Positions 45,980 through 58,340 are shown, counted from the stretch's first letter. The stretch is DNA of 64,000 bases from Margaritispora aquatica (GCA_007644065.1 VJWN01000005.1:1798001-1862000), one strand, 5' to 3'. Numbers and translations: made by a program. Notes: generated from the letters alone by a model not told the origin.

Positions 45980-46140
45980 CAAGTGATGCCAAATGCCATC
46001 ATCCCCAAATTTCCATTCCCAGTGCCAATGCAACAACCCAATGCCAAGCCTGATAGCAACCCCGATGCCAAAATGCGATGCCAATTTCCCAATGCCAACA
46101 TCCCAATAACAAGGTCAAGCACCAAATTCCAATTGCCCAC
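45980..46140. repeat. Imperfect CAATGCCAA-type short repeat
   Basis: Words such as caatgcca, ccaatttcc and cccaatg recur irregularly at 8-16-bp spacing. It is a degenerate minisatellite-like patch between the two orphan genes. Confidence 0.6.
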
Positions 46141-46358
46141 AACTAGCACCTCTCATCCCAAAAGTCTATCCATATTCCCAATCTAACAGGTACGTGATCC
46201 GGAATAGGCGTGGTATTTGCCCTCAAGTTCATGGAGCTTGCGTTCGAGTACATCCAGATTGTCCTGGGTAAAATCGTTGGGCGACAAAGCTGCCATGAAA
46301 ATGATTAGATGGGTGTATTCATTTCAAGGATATACACTTTACTTAGAAAACATTCTCC

Positions 46359-46874
46359 TCAAATCAATGTACAAAGCCTGAAGCTCTGCACTAAACGAGT
46401 GTCTTGAGAAAGAATCCCAAGGTGTTCCATCGCGGTGGCGGCACCGCATATTTTCCTTAAACAGGTCCACAACAGATTTGCGTATGGTATTCCAGGTAGC
46501 GTCGAGACGATCTTGAAATATAAAAGCGATGCAGCATTCATTCCTTGGTTCGCAAGGTCTGACTGGAGAGGGACCAAGATGGTGATCGAGAGGTGATAGG
46601 AAATAAGGTCTCGAGTCGCGATTGGGTTTGTACGAGCGCCGTCAAGAACCCCAGAAATAATTAGTGTCCCGTATGTATCCACATAACTGGAATTGTATGG
46701 TGGTTGTCCGTCAGTTGAGCCAGGGGCAGGCGCTTGACAGGTTGGGTTTGGCTGCTGTGTAGTAACTCGGAATCGACCTTGCTGTCTGGTGTCAGATCTG
46801 CCAAATAGGTTGAGTCCGTCCCAAGCTGGGGTTGGTTGATCATTGGTGTTGTCTTGGTTGTTCTGATCGGACAT
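46359..46874 (-). CDS. Orphan tandem gene, copy 2 (unknown function)
   Basis: Open frame from 46874 (MSDQNNQDNTNDQPTPAWDG) through GRFRVTTQQPNPTCQAPAPG and ISGVLDGARTNPIATRDLIS to SDLANQG. It matches copy 1 along its first 120 residues. After SDLANQ the called frame loses similarity, while another frame reads NECCIAFIFQDRLDATWNT and WDSFSRHSFSAELQALYIDL, ending near 46340, and looks more protein-like. So the 3' half may contain an indel or unrecognised splice. I recognise no domain. The true C-terminus is uncertain. Confidence 0.45.
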   Translation of the reverse strand: MSDQNNQDNTNDQPTPAWDGLNLFGRSDTRQQGRFRVTTQQPNPTCQAPAPGSTDGQPPYNSSYVDTYGTLIISGVLDGARTNPIATRDLISYHLSITILVPLQSDLANQGMNAASLLYFKIVSTLPGIPYANLLWTCLRKICGAATAMEHLGILSQDTRLVQSFRLCTLI

Positions 46875-47013
46875 CGTGATGATTTGATGAGAGGATTGAT
46901 CGTTCAATGAAGCTTTGATGATGGAGTAAGATCCTGATGATTGGACGTGGTATTGAGAGTTTTTGAAGTTTTAACATTTGGATGATGATTTTGATGTAAT
47001 TCTGGGAGCATGG

Positions 47014-47055
47014 AGAGCTGTTTATATAGACCTCAGAATCAAGAAATGGAGCTAG
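47014..47055 (-). promoter_or_regulatory. Shared core-promoter block, copy 2
   Basis: The minus strand reads CTCCATTTCTTGATTCTGAG, followed by GTCTATATAAA. This matches the copy 1 block apart from small changes and lies 140-181 bp upstream of the copy 2 start. Confidence 0.5.
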
Positions 47056-49208
47056 CGAAATTGAATTTTGAATTCGTTCCCGCAAACCACAATGCCAATT
47101 TAAGACCATTGTCGAGAGTTTTAGATGATTCACAGGCTAGAAAGAGCATTCCGTGGCTGATATCTTGCTTCAATATGATGTAGAATTCATTATATAAAGT
47201 GTTGTGAATCATGCGAGTCGTGAATAGGAAGGTTTGATTCATTGAAGTGTCACAGACGGACAATGAAATGGCTTCTTCGAGTTTACACAAACCGAATACG
47301 GGGGTGGAAGGGCGTAATTCAGGAGCTCTACCTGGAATAATAGCTAACAAGTCACTTTAGTTTGGAGTAGGTAGAGTTGGTGGGGCAGACCTTGGAGGGA
47401 GTCAGAAATTTGAAGGAAAGACGTTTCTTGCCATAAACAACAATGAATGCCCAGAGCTACAACACAATTACTGCACATGAAGAGCTTATTACTGGTGTAT
47501 TACAGACATCATACTGTCAATTTCCGGACTTAGTTTTTCGGTCCTAATTTTGATGTATCGATCAGGCAGATGGCACCACGCACGAGGCAGTGACATTTGC
47601 ATTGCAGCTCTGTTGCTGAGATGCATAATACACAGATTTGATTCTGCTTCTATGAGATAGTGCTATATGTACCTTGTAGTTATCTTGCAATAGCGCATAA
47701 CAAACAGCAAATCAAGATGCCTAGATCAGCAGACACTGCAAGCTGATGTGCTAGAAGAGTACAGCCTGGTGCTTGCATAAGATCAAGATCACCCTAGTGC
47801 GAACAAATAATTTACAAACACTCGATCAACAAAACTTAAACACCGGAATATTCATAATAACGGCGTGAGAATAAAATGACCACAGTAACTCAGATAAGTT
47901 TCGATGCTTAAGATATCTAGGAAGGCGGAAATCAATCTAAATTCAAGACGCTAGAGTCGTCCTTGCAGTGTCAGTTTAAATCCAGAGACAAAAATCGAAA
48001 TGATATTGCTTTGGCAACGAGCAAGAGATTACGAACAAATAAAGAACAAAATATTCTCCCGGGATGCTTAATCGGCCCTTGAAGGTCCATCCGCGAGCTT
48101 CCCGAATCCCATGAAAAACTGAGTGGAAACTGCCCAAATACCTTAGAAGAGACCTGAAGGTCACCGAAACACAACAACGGCTGCAGTTGAGCTAGAAACG
48201 TGGGAGTCAGCCCATGGCGGATAGCTGCAGCATGATACAGTAAGCATTTGCTGACCGCCGCATCAGATTTGTACTCTCTTATTTGACATCATTAGGACTC
48301 ATGTGATCTCATCTTCTGTGGTTTTCAATTTACACCACTCCCTCAAAGCCTTATTTGAACAAAGACATACATAACTATACTTAGTCAGATATGTAACATC
48401 GAAATCCACTCCCTGCAAGCCCTGCAACGCAAAATTTCAATTTCATCGAGGACAGCCGCTGCACTTTGCCATCAGAATCTACCTTGCACGCCATCCAATG
48501 CTTCCCTCAGATCCATTGCGATGCAACGTCCCGTCCTGTACGAGCCTGAGCCACCGCATGGGAAGATCTCCCCGGTATGTAGGCAGTGCCCTCTTGCGCC
48601 ATTCGTTCCGTTACACAGCATTACCGATCCAATCCAGGCTTGAGATTGATCGACGAATGAAATCGTTATCCTGCACTTCTCTGTGTTCTACCCGAAAGTA
48701 CTGCATCAGCGTCGAGAAAACCAAGACGATTGTACACCATCGGAGAAAGTGAGTTTCAATACCTGCTGAGATGGCATTTTCATCATACATCGAGAATAGC
48801 GATTCCTTCATCACCACTTCGTCGCTTTAGTTGGTAATAATATGCTACTCGGCTCTCATCCTCTGCTGCGTCAGAGAAGGGATGAAGTAGGTTGCCGAAA
48901 TGCAAGTCAACCACGCGATGAGGAACATTTCCAAATTCTAATGACTCCCAGCTGTTATCATCGGCCTCCACATTGTTGTGAAACCTCGGATTTGGTTAAA
49001 TGCAGCAGTCATCCTCACACCTCCTTCCCACTCCTTTTGACCCTTCTAGGGATTGTTGGGTAACATGTCATACGAAAGAACCCGTGATAATATCAACAGC
49101 TAAATATACTCTATCAAGAGAAAGCACCTGCAGGTATCATCTAAGGCGATATCTTGGATGTGCTGGCATCACTGTTATTTCCCCACGAACACGGATGTTT
49201 CCATCGCT
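47056..49208. other. Long region without a convincing gene
   Basis: A 103-codon minus-strand frame (47039-47350, containing FLFTTRMIHNTLYNEFYIIL) has plausible composition but no recognisable domain and overlaps the copy 2 promoter block, so I leave it uncalled. Nothing is recognised from 47400 to 49200. Confidence 0.4.
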
Positions 49209-51230
49209 ATGCCGCTGCCAAAAACAGGATGGCGCATCAAGAATCTCATTGCCTATCACAAGAACCCCAACACTATCGATGATACGAGCAACGGCATCAA
49301 ATCAAATGATGCAGATCTCAGGGTTGGGAAACGCTCCATGTGGAAATCGCAGACCCTGAGGGACATCGAACGCCCCTTGCTTCGTCGAACCAGTAGCAAT
49401 GCGACGACGAGAACCCCTCGCATACAGCCACAGTCAACAAACAAGATGGCAGCTTCTTCGACCAGCTCTTTGTACAGCTGTGATTGCGACCTTGCCACGA
49501 ATAGAGAGGGTTCTTTGTCCCCGCTTCGAGCTAGATATCATCTAGAAGGCCTTTATCATCCTCCGTACTCTTCAAGGAACAATTCAAATGACACGTCGAA
49601 ACGCCTCACTTTCTCAGACCAGCAATCTTTAGCCAGAATTGAAACTCAGTTCTCTTCTACGTCAACTCTCACGAATATTGATACTGGATCGACATCTGAC
49701 CTCCTTGAAGGACTTTCGATTGATCCCTCAACCGATGAGAATAGACCGACGCGGACATTTGGACTCAAAGGAAAAGGCAATATTAGACAAACCTCGCCAA
49801 ACGTCGACCAATTGATTCGCGAAACAGACGAAGCTTTTAGAGCAGTGGGAGCTGCACTTGTGGAGGCAAAAGTTCCTACTTGGGAATGGTATGATAGAGA
49901 GTTCAATGCAATTGTGAATTTTTCCGAACCACCACGTATCCCAGCAAGAAACCCACGAAGGGAAGAATTAAAAAAGCCCAACATCATGGCAATACCATTA
50001 TCAGAGCCAGAACTAAAGCGAAAGAAGTCGGGCAAGAAGAAGAAATCAACACCACGGCCACTCAAAACAGCTCCTTTTCCACTAGTGACCACACCAACTC
50101 GATGGACTTTTAATGAAGTCACCACTAATATGGCGGATGTCTTTAGTGGCAGGAAGTTCAGACTGGAGGCAGATGAGATGTTAACGCCTGAGCGAATGGA
50201 AGAAGTGAAGAGGAGCATACAGATTAAGAGAGCACGGCGAGCTTCAATCGAGTCAAAATCGAGTGTTGAAACAGACGAAAGCACGCCAACTGAGCCTTTT
50301 CACCTCGAGAGCTTGAGTGATCGGATCTCAGCTATGCAGAATAATAAATTCCCTCCTAGTCCAGATCGAACTCCACCCGAGGTACCAAAGAGCCCCAAGT
50401 CTGTCACAGAACATCTACAAGACATCAATTGTGCCCGAATGAAGTTCAATAATGTCTCATTCCCAGCGCCACCACGAACACCTCGACGATCATCCGGACC
50501 ACAGCGATCATCCCTTCCAACCATACCAGAAGTAGCCCCATTGAAATTGAGAACGGAGTTTACAAGGAAAAGATCAATATATGGTTCTCGCCCACTAGAA
50601 TCACATATTCTGCTACCTTCAACACAATACACTTTGGCAGCTGCACTCTACCGCCAAGGACCAATTCGCGTAGAGCGACCACCAGAAAAGAAGGACTGCA
50701 TATCACCAGTAGAAGAGCAGCTCGACTGGACTGCCTTCCAAATGGCGATTTCGGGGATGGGTGAAGGATCAAGCGAATGCAACTGGGAGGACGATGAAGC
50801 TGAGATCGACGAAATCGTAGCATGGTGGCAAAGTTATGGTTTCGCGAGCTACGGCAGAATGGAGCGCCACGATCCATCAACCCGTACACCAACAAAGCAG
50901 GCCACTTCAAGTCATTCCTCGAAACAGAACACACGGAACCGAACTATGTGTGGGAAAGAGCAGAAGTTCAGTCTGGGACTTGGGAACAAATCAAGGAACG
51001 CGAGGGAAGATGTTGATACGAGTAAGATTGTTGATAGGCTTGGGAACTCGGATATCAATAAGAGGAGACCGTCTGCGGAGAGCCTGCCACCGAGCCCGAT
51101 GTTTGAGCTTGTGTTGCCGGCGAAGACGAAGAATGATGATATTATTCCGATGGGATTTAATCTTGGCCATGATTTGGGAGATTTCTTGAATTGGGAGGCG
51201 CATCATGTGCAGACGCTTGTCTATGAATAA
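49209..51230 (+). CDS. Large disordered conserved hypothetical protein
   Basis: Single exon. I start at the Met at 49209 (MPLPKTGWRIKNLIAYHKNP) because the 17 upstream in-frame residues look non-coding; this gives 673 residues. Most of the protein is Ser/Thr/Pro/Arg-rich and presumably disordered, with many TP/SP sites (RTPR, PPRTPRRS, PSPDRTPPE), suggesting proline-directed phosphorylation. A basic patch ELKRKKSGKKKKSTPRP could be a nuclear signal. More ordered segments are VDQLIRETDEAFRAVGAALV with a following VPTWEWYDREFNAIVNF, and the C-terminal EIDEIVAWWQSYGFASYG. I do not recognise a named family. Conservation of the aromatic C-terminal motif in other ascomycetes is my expectation, not shown here. 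Confidence 0.7.
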   Translation: MPLPKTGWRIKNLIAYHKNPNTIDDTSNGIKSNDADLRVGKRSMWKSQTLRDIERPLLRRTSSNATTRTPRIQPQSTNKMAASSTSSLYSCDCDLATNREGSLSPLRARYHLEGLYHPPYSSRNNSNDTSKRLTFSDQQSLARIETQFSSTSTLTNIDTGSTSDLLEGLSIDPSTDENRPTRTFGLKGKGNIRQTSPNVDQLIRETDEAFRAVGAALVEAKVPTWEWYDREFNAIVNFSEPPRIPARNPRREELKKPNIMAIPLSEPELKRKKSGKKKKSTPRPLKTAPFPLVTTPTRWTFNEVTTNMADVFSGRKFRLEADEMLTPERMEEVKRSIQIKRARRASIESKSSVETDESTPTEPFHLESLSDRISAMQNNKFPPSPDRTPPEVPKSPKSVTEHLQDINCARMKFNNVSFPAPPRTPRRSSGPQRSSLPTIPEVAPLKLRTEFTRKRSIYGSRPLESHILLPSTQYTLAAALYRQGPIRVERPPEKKDCISPVEEQLDWTAFQMAISGMGEGSSECNWEDDEAEIDEIVAWWQSYGFASYGRMERHDPSTRTPTKQATSSHSSKQNTRNRTMCGKEQKFSLGLGNKSRNAREDVDTSKIVDRLGNSDINKRRPSAESLPPSPMFELVLPAKTKNDDIIPMGFNLGHDLGDFLNWEAHHVQTLVYE

Positions 51231-52465
51231 TATATGATCTAATGATATATATGCATCAAGAGTTTTTGCATTTAGACAGCCTTGACTCTTGCTAGGTTTA
51301 GCTTGGACTAAACATGTTCAAAGTTTTGTCTCACAACGTGGGTGCAACAACTAAGCGATAGAGCAGATTTGTTGAAGCTTATAATTCCTGCATACCGCTA
51401 AAGCATTGGAATGGATCAATTTGAAGGTTGAAAATCACAATAAAATAAATACAGATCCCATTCACACTTGCCAAAGTTTGCATCTCAACGACAAAAACAA
51501 AAACTATACCGAGCTTCCAGTTACACCCACTCAGCTCCAAGTAAGGTCTATACTGCCTGCTATGCAAAATTCATACTCTCACCTCTAGCTTTTCAATTAA
51601 AGGAGCTCTGTCTCGTGTAGCGTGGAGTGTGGAGATATGCAGCAAATTTGCACTTGTTCAGCTTGGGCTTGAATGAATGACAATCACAGAAACTGGTATA
51701 TGCAATATGCAGAAGATGCATCGAAGAGCAATAATTTCTCTGCATGGTAACTGCTTGCATGGTTCAGATGGTGCGTTGAATTGATGGTTGACGCGTCTCA
51801 GCTGAGAGTTTACCAAGTGGATCTGCCTACATTGAGAATAACCTTGGCATATCGTGTCTTGCCCTCGAATCTTGATTCGTGGATTGGGTGTGTGAGTCTT
51901 AAGATGCTAGGAGATATATCCAATGTTGATCCTGGCGATGCTGTGTTGAGATTACACATATGAGAAAAGCCCTGCTTGCATTCTATGCATTCTTAGGTGC
52001 TAGAGTCAAAGTGTATAGTGTCCGCGTACCTGCATTCAAGGCTGGGGAAATTCATTACCGTCAAAGCCAGAAATACAACTGGATATAATACGCCTTAGAA
52101 TTTATATAAATATCATACATGTTGAAAGAAATGTGTGTACATGGTATACATATCGAAAGAGTACAGAATAAAAAGAGCTAGGGAAAATTTCTTGTCAATA
52201 ACGATGTCACTTAAATACTTGTATAGAATTAAATTTGTCGGCTTCGAAGAGGATTGAAGAGGAAGTATCAGCTTCCAACATGATATTGTTATTGTTATTA
52301 TTAATAGGTATCAATGAAACTCCTTGCTAATTCCAATTTTTCAAATAGTCGTCATACAATCTCACAATGTTCCTTGCTATCACCAAGCTTTTGCCGCCAA
52401 CAAGGATGCCGCGCATCTCTTTTCACTCTCCATCTCACCTTATCCTACCACACTCCGCCAACCCC
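51231..52465. other. AT-rich intergenic region
   Basis: No gene seen between the disordered protein and the MFS transporter 3' end. Confidence 0.5.
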
Positions 52466-54525
52466 TCATTTAACAGCAAACGTGCTCTTCCCTCTCAGCC
52501 AGCCTCCAAACCACCACAAACACCACATACCCACAACACCCAAGCACGACAGACCCGCCAACAAACTAACACCTCCGCCAATCCCCAGATTCACAAACAT
52601 GGGTCTCGAGAACAGCACACAGGCAGCCGCGAAAAGCGATCTCGACAAATCATTCGCCGCAAACAGCGATGCAGCATATTTCGGGTACGACAGCGGCAGG
52701 TAGACGAAAACGCACTGGAAGATGAAGAAGTTGGCCGCGACGAGGATCACCACGCCAATGAGCGACACGATCCAGTGGATTGAGGCGCGGGCTGTCCAAC
52801 CGAACATAAAATACCCGATTGGCAGGACGATGACGCCGAAGAGAGCGGGAACGAGACGGTGCTCAGGGGCGCGAAGACCATTCTTCATGATGTCCGGGAT
52901 GAGGTACTTGTATTGGTATACGAGGAAGCCGGCCACGCCAATGAGACATGCGATGCCGATGGTAAGAAAGCAGAGGCCTACTTCGCCGATGTTGAAGCCG
53001 TATATTGGAGGATATACCAACGGGAACACTTCAAAGAACGAATAATAGATACCATAAGTTAAAGACGTCTGTGTTGGAAATGATTAGCTAGTTGAATCGA
53101 AGATGCATGGTAGGAAGAGAAGACACTTACATAGATATTCGTGAACATCACCGCTGGATCCTTAACCATAATCTCAATCGGCTTGATAAGGGCATCAACT
53201 AGCACCTCTCTTGCCTTCAATTCCTCCTGCTCAATCTCACTTCTAGATTTGATGTTCGCTAGTCCAGTGCGCTTGCGCAGCCTCTGTGCTCGGCGCCGCA
53301 ATATGTTGTCGGCCGATGTCTCTGGGTATGCAAACAGGAACACCAAGAGAATCGGTGCGTTCAGCCAGACAATCTCCCACAAGCCCCAGCGCCAGCCTTT
53401 AGATTGTACTGCGAAACCTGCGATGAGAGGACCGATGGCGGGACCCCAGAAACAGGCGGCGGTCCAGGCGGAGAGGTAGACTGGGAGTTCGAGGAGGGAG
53501 TACTGGGTTTTCGTTAGTATGGACTTCAAAATCTGTGGCGAGGCAATGAACGTACCATGTCTCCCACTGATGCTCCACCGTTAGCTAGACAAGGACTTCC
53601 GAAGAATCCAGTCAAGAATCGCAGGACAAGTAGACCGGCGTAGTTATTCACGACAGCTGTTGGAAACCCCAAGATGACGAAGATTATATACGTTGGGACA
53701 TACACCCAATTCCTCCCAATCGACGCAATCTCACTCAATGGCGCGAAAATCAATGGACCAATTCCATAACCAATGACGAAGATTGCCAGTCCCATCGCCC
53801 CAGCTGCGTTTCCAACATGGAACTGCTCCATCACGCCTTCGGTACCGGGCACATACATGCTGGATGATCCGTACACGGCGAGCGAGTACAGACATAGTTG
53901 GAACAGGATCCAGTTCTTGGTCGACTTGGCCCAGTTTTGAGGGTTGGCTGGGTCGTCGGTCGTATACCAGTCTACGAGAATGGTGCCGTCTGCCGTCTTT
54001 GTGGGTGCAATGACGGTTGATTTCGTTTTCTCGATGGCGAGGTTTTGTTCGATGTCGTATCGGTCTTGGGTGTATCTAATATTTTTTAGCTTTTTCTCTA
54101 CCTATTCGAGGTACTTGAGCTAAGAGCTTACGGTTTGGTTGATGTTCGTGTGAGAACAGAGTGCATCGAGCCGTTGGTGTGAGAGCGTCTTATTTCGTGA
54201 TTTGGTGCTGCGACAATGGATGCGAGGTGGAAAGGTGTTGGGACTTCAGTCTCGTCCTCTGCTTCGGCGGCGTCATCTGAGTCTTTCCCATCATCTGTCC
54301 CGTCTCCTTTGGGGTTTTCCTTTGTCTTTTCACTTTCTGACCTCTTATTTTCTTGCTCTAGGAGCGCGTCCTGGGAGCATTAGCTCACTCCATCCTGTTG
54401 AAACGACTCAAACATACCAAAGGAGCCCAAGAAAAGCCATCTCTCTCTTCAGGATAGAGCAAGATCCTGTTCTTCGTGATAAATCTCAAAGTCTGACCAA
54501 CTGCTGACTCTCGTAATACATCCAT
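52466..54525 (-). CDS. MFS transporter, DHA1 drug:H+ antiporter type
   Basis: Five exons, complement(52466-53068, 53131-53502, 53556-54075, 54132-54370, 54418-54525), 1842 nt, 613 residues. It starts MDVLRESAVGQTLRFITKNR and continues ILLYPEERDGF, a start seen in fungal DHA1 (caffeine/fluconazole-resistance-like) pumps. An acidic cytosolic N-terminus runs to about residue 150. Twelve helices follow, with IGYGIGPLIFAPLSEIASIG, GFFGSPCLANGGASVGDM, and the motif-C-like WGPAIGPLIAGFAVQSKGWR. The central loop NILRRRAQRLRKRTGL is typical. Likely exports toxic compounds at the plasma membrane; the substrate cannot be told. Its head-to-head neighbour is GH31, but family features do not suggest a sugar importer. 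Confidence 0.9.
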
Positions 54526-55516
54526 AGCTGCTGATGTTCGTCTGTACAGCTGGTGCGATATTCTCAAGACTCGATACCACATCTAACTCCAGACTACTCA
54601 TCTTCCTATATATCAACCTCATTTCAAGACAACTCGTCACAATATCAGCTCTCAAGCTCAAGCTCTGTAAGCTCGGCCGCAACACGGGTGCTTTCTAATA
54701 TGCCCGCATTCCAGCACATACCAAACCTCTCCCACAATTCACATTTGATACTGCCAAGGACGAAGAAGGTTACGTGGTATAGGAAGTACCGAACGCTGAT
54801 AGGTCACTTCGCACTCCAATGCCCTAAAAAAGGAATTTTGTTAGAAGTGCCTGTGCCCGTTGTACAGTAAGCTTCCCGCTCCCGCTTGTTGATTAATATT
54901 CTCCATGCTCATCTTGCCCCTGTGTGGCTTCGCTTCGCTCGCTTCCCTCACCGATTTGTCACGCGAAGCGGCGATAATGTTATTGTCCATCGGAGAAAAG
55001 ATTGTCAGGTGAAATATGAGCGATGGTGCTTAAAGGCGCCAAGTAGAACGTATGTTTGGGCTGCGCAAAGTGAGGATACTTAATCTGTTCCGAGGAGATG
55101 TCGAAAAGCCAAATATGATGGTGCGGCCGATGCCTGTCACCATAGGATTTTCTTCAAGTCACCCTTGCGAAGAAGGTCAGCTGACTTGAGACATCGACCT
55201 GAATTATCCCGCGCTCGCTACTCCTGAGTTGCTCGCTTGTGAGGGGCTTCAATCCAATTGTTTATCAGGCTAAATAGGATAAATTTATCCGTGGCTGCAC
55301 GACATCAGTGGCGCGTGGGATTTGCTGAAGGTAAGAAGCGATCGTCCAGCTCCAGTTTTACGTGGCACGAGATGCTGTGAGACAAGATCATGGAGCTTAT
55401 GGCTCTTGCTTGCGGGGTCGATGGCATTGACTGAAAAGACAACTCGCGGTTTCTCACTTATTTCTTTAGTACCCAACGAAAACGTCGAACGCACGGAAAG
55501 TTAGACCACCAGCACA
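54526..55516. other. Divergent promoter region of MFS and GH31 genes
   Basis: No gene seen. Small plus-strand ORFs overlap the MFS 5' region and look spurious. Confidence 0.5.
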
Positions 55517-57688
55517 ATGTTCCTCAAAGAAGGAGAGCGTCTCGTTTACCGATACGATGCGGAAAAGCTCTGGATCGAGTCTTGGGGAGCTAATGCGTTC
55601 AGAGTACGAGCAACGAAAACAAGTAGCATGCCTACTGAGAACTGGGCACTAGACATGCCTATAACCAAGTCAGAAACCTCAATTACAATCAATGACAATG
55701 AAGCAACCATCACGAACGGCAAGATCGTAGCCACTGTCTCGAAAAGAGGCAAGATCATAATACGCAACGCTAAGGGTGATCTCCTCATGGAAGAGTACGC
55801 ACGAACGCGAATCGACGTCTTGGATCCAAAGTGCAGCGCCATTGAAGTGGAAGCACGGGAATTCAAGCCCATTCCTGGAGGTGATTATCACCTGACCATG
55901 CGGGTCGAGTCAGTGAGCTCGCAGGAGAGAATTTATGGCATGGGCCAGTACCAGCAGGATAGTTTGGATCTGAAAGGCCATGATTTGGAGCTTGCGCATC
56001 GAAACTCGCAGGCTAGTGTTCCGTTTGCATTGAGCTCATTGGGTTATGGCTTCTTGTGGAATAATCCTGGGGTGGGAAGGGCAGTGCTGGGGAAGAATAT
56101 CATGAGTTTTGAGGCTTATTCGACGAAAGTTCTGGATTACTGGATCGTGGCTGGAGACTCACCTGCAGAGATTGAAGAGGCTTATGCCAGAGCCACTGGA
56201 ACAGGTGAGTGAGATGATAGTTTGGGATATATCAGCTGACAGAAATAGTGCCTATGATGCCGGAATATGGTCTTGGATTTTGGCAGTGTAAGCTAAGATA
56301 TCAAACTCAGGAAGAGTTGCTGAGCGTTGCAAGAGAGTACAAACTCCGCAAGCTACCGATTGATCTTATTGTTATTGATTTCTTCCACTGGCCCAAGCAA
56401 GGAGACTGGCGATTTGACGAAACATACTGGCCAGATCCAGGCAAGTTCCTAAATTCGACTTCTCGCTTAGACTAACATCACCAGATGCCATGATTGCCGA
56501 ACTCAAATCCATGAACATAGAGCTCATGGTCTCTATCTGGCCTACGGTCGATCCACGATCTGAGAACTATGCGGAAATGCTCGAGCAGGGTCTTCTCATC
56601 CGCACTGATCGTGGCTTCAGAATGGTTATGGACTTCATGGGTAACACGGTACACTTCGACGCCACCAACCCTGCCGCGAGATCGTACATCTGGGCCAAAG
56701 CGAAGCAGAACTATCACTCGAAGGGCATCAAGGTGTTTTGGCTAGACGAAGCTGAGCCGGAGTATTCTGCGTATGATTTTGATAACTATAGATACCATGC
56801 TGGTCCGAACTTGCAGATTGGAAACGTGTACCCAAGGGATTATGCTAGGGCGTTTTACGATGGCATGACGGAGGAGGGACAAGAAAATGTGGTTAATCTT
56901 CTGAGGTGTGCATGGGCAGGTAGTCAGAAGTATGGAGCGCTGGTCTGGAGCGGGGATATTGCATCCTCGTGGTCAAGTCTCAGAAACCGTAAGTTCTTTT
57001 CAGATGAAAATTTGTTCATGCTTTCAATGTTGACACTGATGATTTTACCTCTGCAAAAAAACAATGCTGATAAGTTGCAGAGCTTGCAGCAGGTCTCAAC
57101 ATGGGTATAGCCGGCATTCCTTGGTGGACCACAGATATCGGCGGATTCCATGGCGGCGACCCCAATTCACCCGCATTTCGCGAGCTTTTCGTCCGTTGGT
57201 TTCAATGGGGTGCCTTTTGTCCCGTCATGCGTCTGCATGGGTGTCGCGAACCTCAGCAGCCCCAAATCGGCACCACCGGCGGCGCCACCTGTCTTTCTGG
57301 CGCCCCCAACGAGGTGTGGTCATATGGCGAGGATGTTTATGGCATATGCAAGAAATACCTCCTCATTCGCGAAGAGCTGCGCGAGTATACACGGGGCTTG
57401 ATGAAAGAGGCCCATGAGAAGGGAAGTCCGGTCATGAGACCCATGTTTTATGTCTTCCCAGGTGATTCGAAGTGTTGGGATGTTGGGGATCAGTATATGT
57501 ATGGTGACAAGTATCTGGTCGCACCTATTCTGAAGGAGGGGCTCCGAAAGAGAGAGGTGTATTTGCCAAGTGGGAGTCAATGGACCGTCTTTGGCTCTGG
57601 GAAAGATACGAAGATTTTGGAGGGCGGTAGGGTGGTAGAAGTTGAGGCGCCGTTGGACACGATGCCTGTGTTGGTGAGAGCTGGATAG
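55517..57688 (+). CDS. GH31 alpha-xylosidase/alpha-glucosidase, cytosolic
   Basis: Exons 55517-56204, 56249-56440, 56485-56988 and 57081-57688 total 1992 nt, 663 residues. The GH31 catalytic barrel is clear: PEYGLGFWQCKLRYQTQEEL, LIVIDFFHWPKQGDW, nucleophile Asp381 in KVFWLDEAEPE, acid/base Asp451 in VWSGDIASSW, and GIPWWTTDIGGFHGG. The WLDEAEPE and FWQCKLRY versions are typical of YicI-like alpha-xylosidases, so release of alpha-xylose from xyloglucan fragments is the best guess. There is no signal peptide. Intron 2 (56441-56484) has a GC donor (AG|GCAAGT). Intron 3 (56989-57080) is the longest. Confidence 0.9.
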
Positions 57689-58340
57689 TGCGGACTCGCT
57701 GGTGAAAGAGAAGAGGGTTCAGTCAATTATAAGAGTTTAAATGTCGTTGCTCTTGAGCAGGGTTCTGGGGAGAGCTTATTAACTACTGTGGCTCGTTTAT
57801 TGATCAAGGTCAAAAGCTTGTTGTCTTTACACTTTCTCAAGCATGGATTTTCTCACCTCCTCGGTTCTGAACACATCTAGGATTCGCACCAATTTCTGTT
57901 TGTGTTCGTCATTGCTATATCAACTAGTCATCTTCCAGTATGTATACATACTAGGTTACAATTCTTACTATTCGCGTGCAAGTTGACCACATCTGATAAA
58001 ATAAAATAAAAGTCCAGAGAGTATTTCGGATGAAGCTTCAGATCACATGATATTGCGGTTCTCACAAGCGGGTCTTGGCCTCGTGTTTGTGGATTTCGCC
58101 TCAAACATTAGACTTTCGGTAAATGTATTTATGGGTCTCCGCCAGTTACCGATATAATGAAAGGGGTAACGATCAGAGTGAGATCGTCTTCACTAAATTA
58201 TCGGGTTACTTTATGAAAACTATTCTCACAGCTCAGAGAAGTCTCAAAACAGATTTTGAGAGCTCTGACTTGGAGAACTTTGAATGCTCTACCATTTGTA
58301 AAATCTTTCCTTAATTTGGGTCTTTTGTCTTGTCTTCCCC
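57689..58340. other. Spacer between GH31 and DUF3176 genes
   Basis: No gene seen. One isolated ATCTGATAA lies at 57991-57999; about one such match is expected by chance in a window this long. Confidence 0.5.

Noticed and set aside
47039..47350. 103-codon minus-strand ORF
   Set aside because: Plausible composition, but it overlaps the duplicated promoter block and has no recognisable domain or splice context.
49646..50632. Antisense ORFs opposite the large disordered protein
   Set aside because: Shadow frames of a Ser/Arg/Pro-rich gene.
57991..57999. Sixth ATCTGATAA as part of the iron-regulated cluster
   Set aside because: Isolated, 18 kb away, and about one match is expected by chance in this window.
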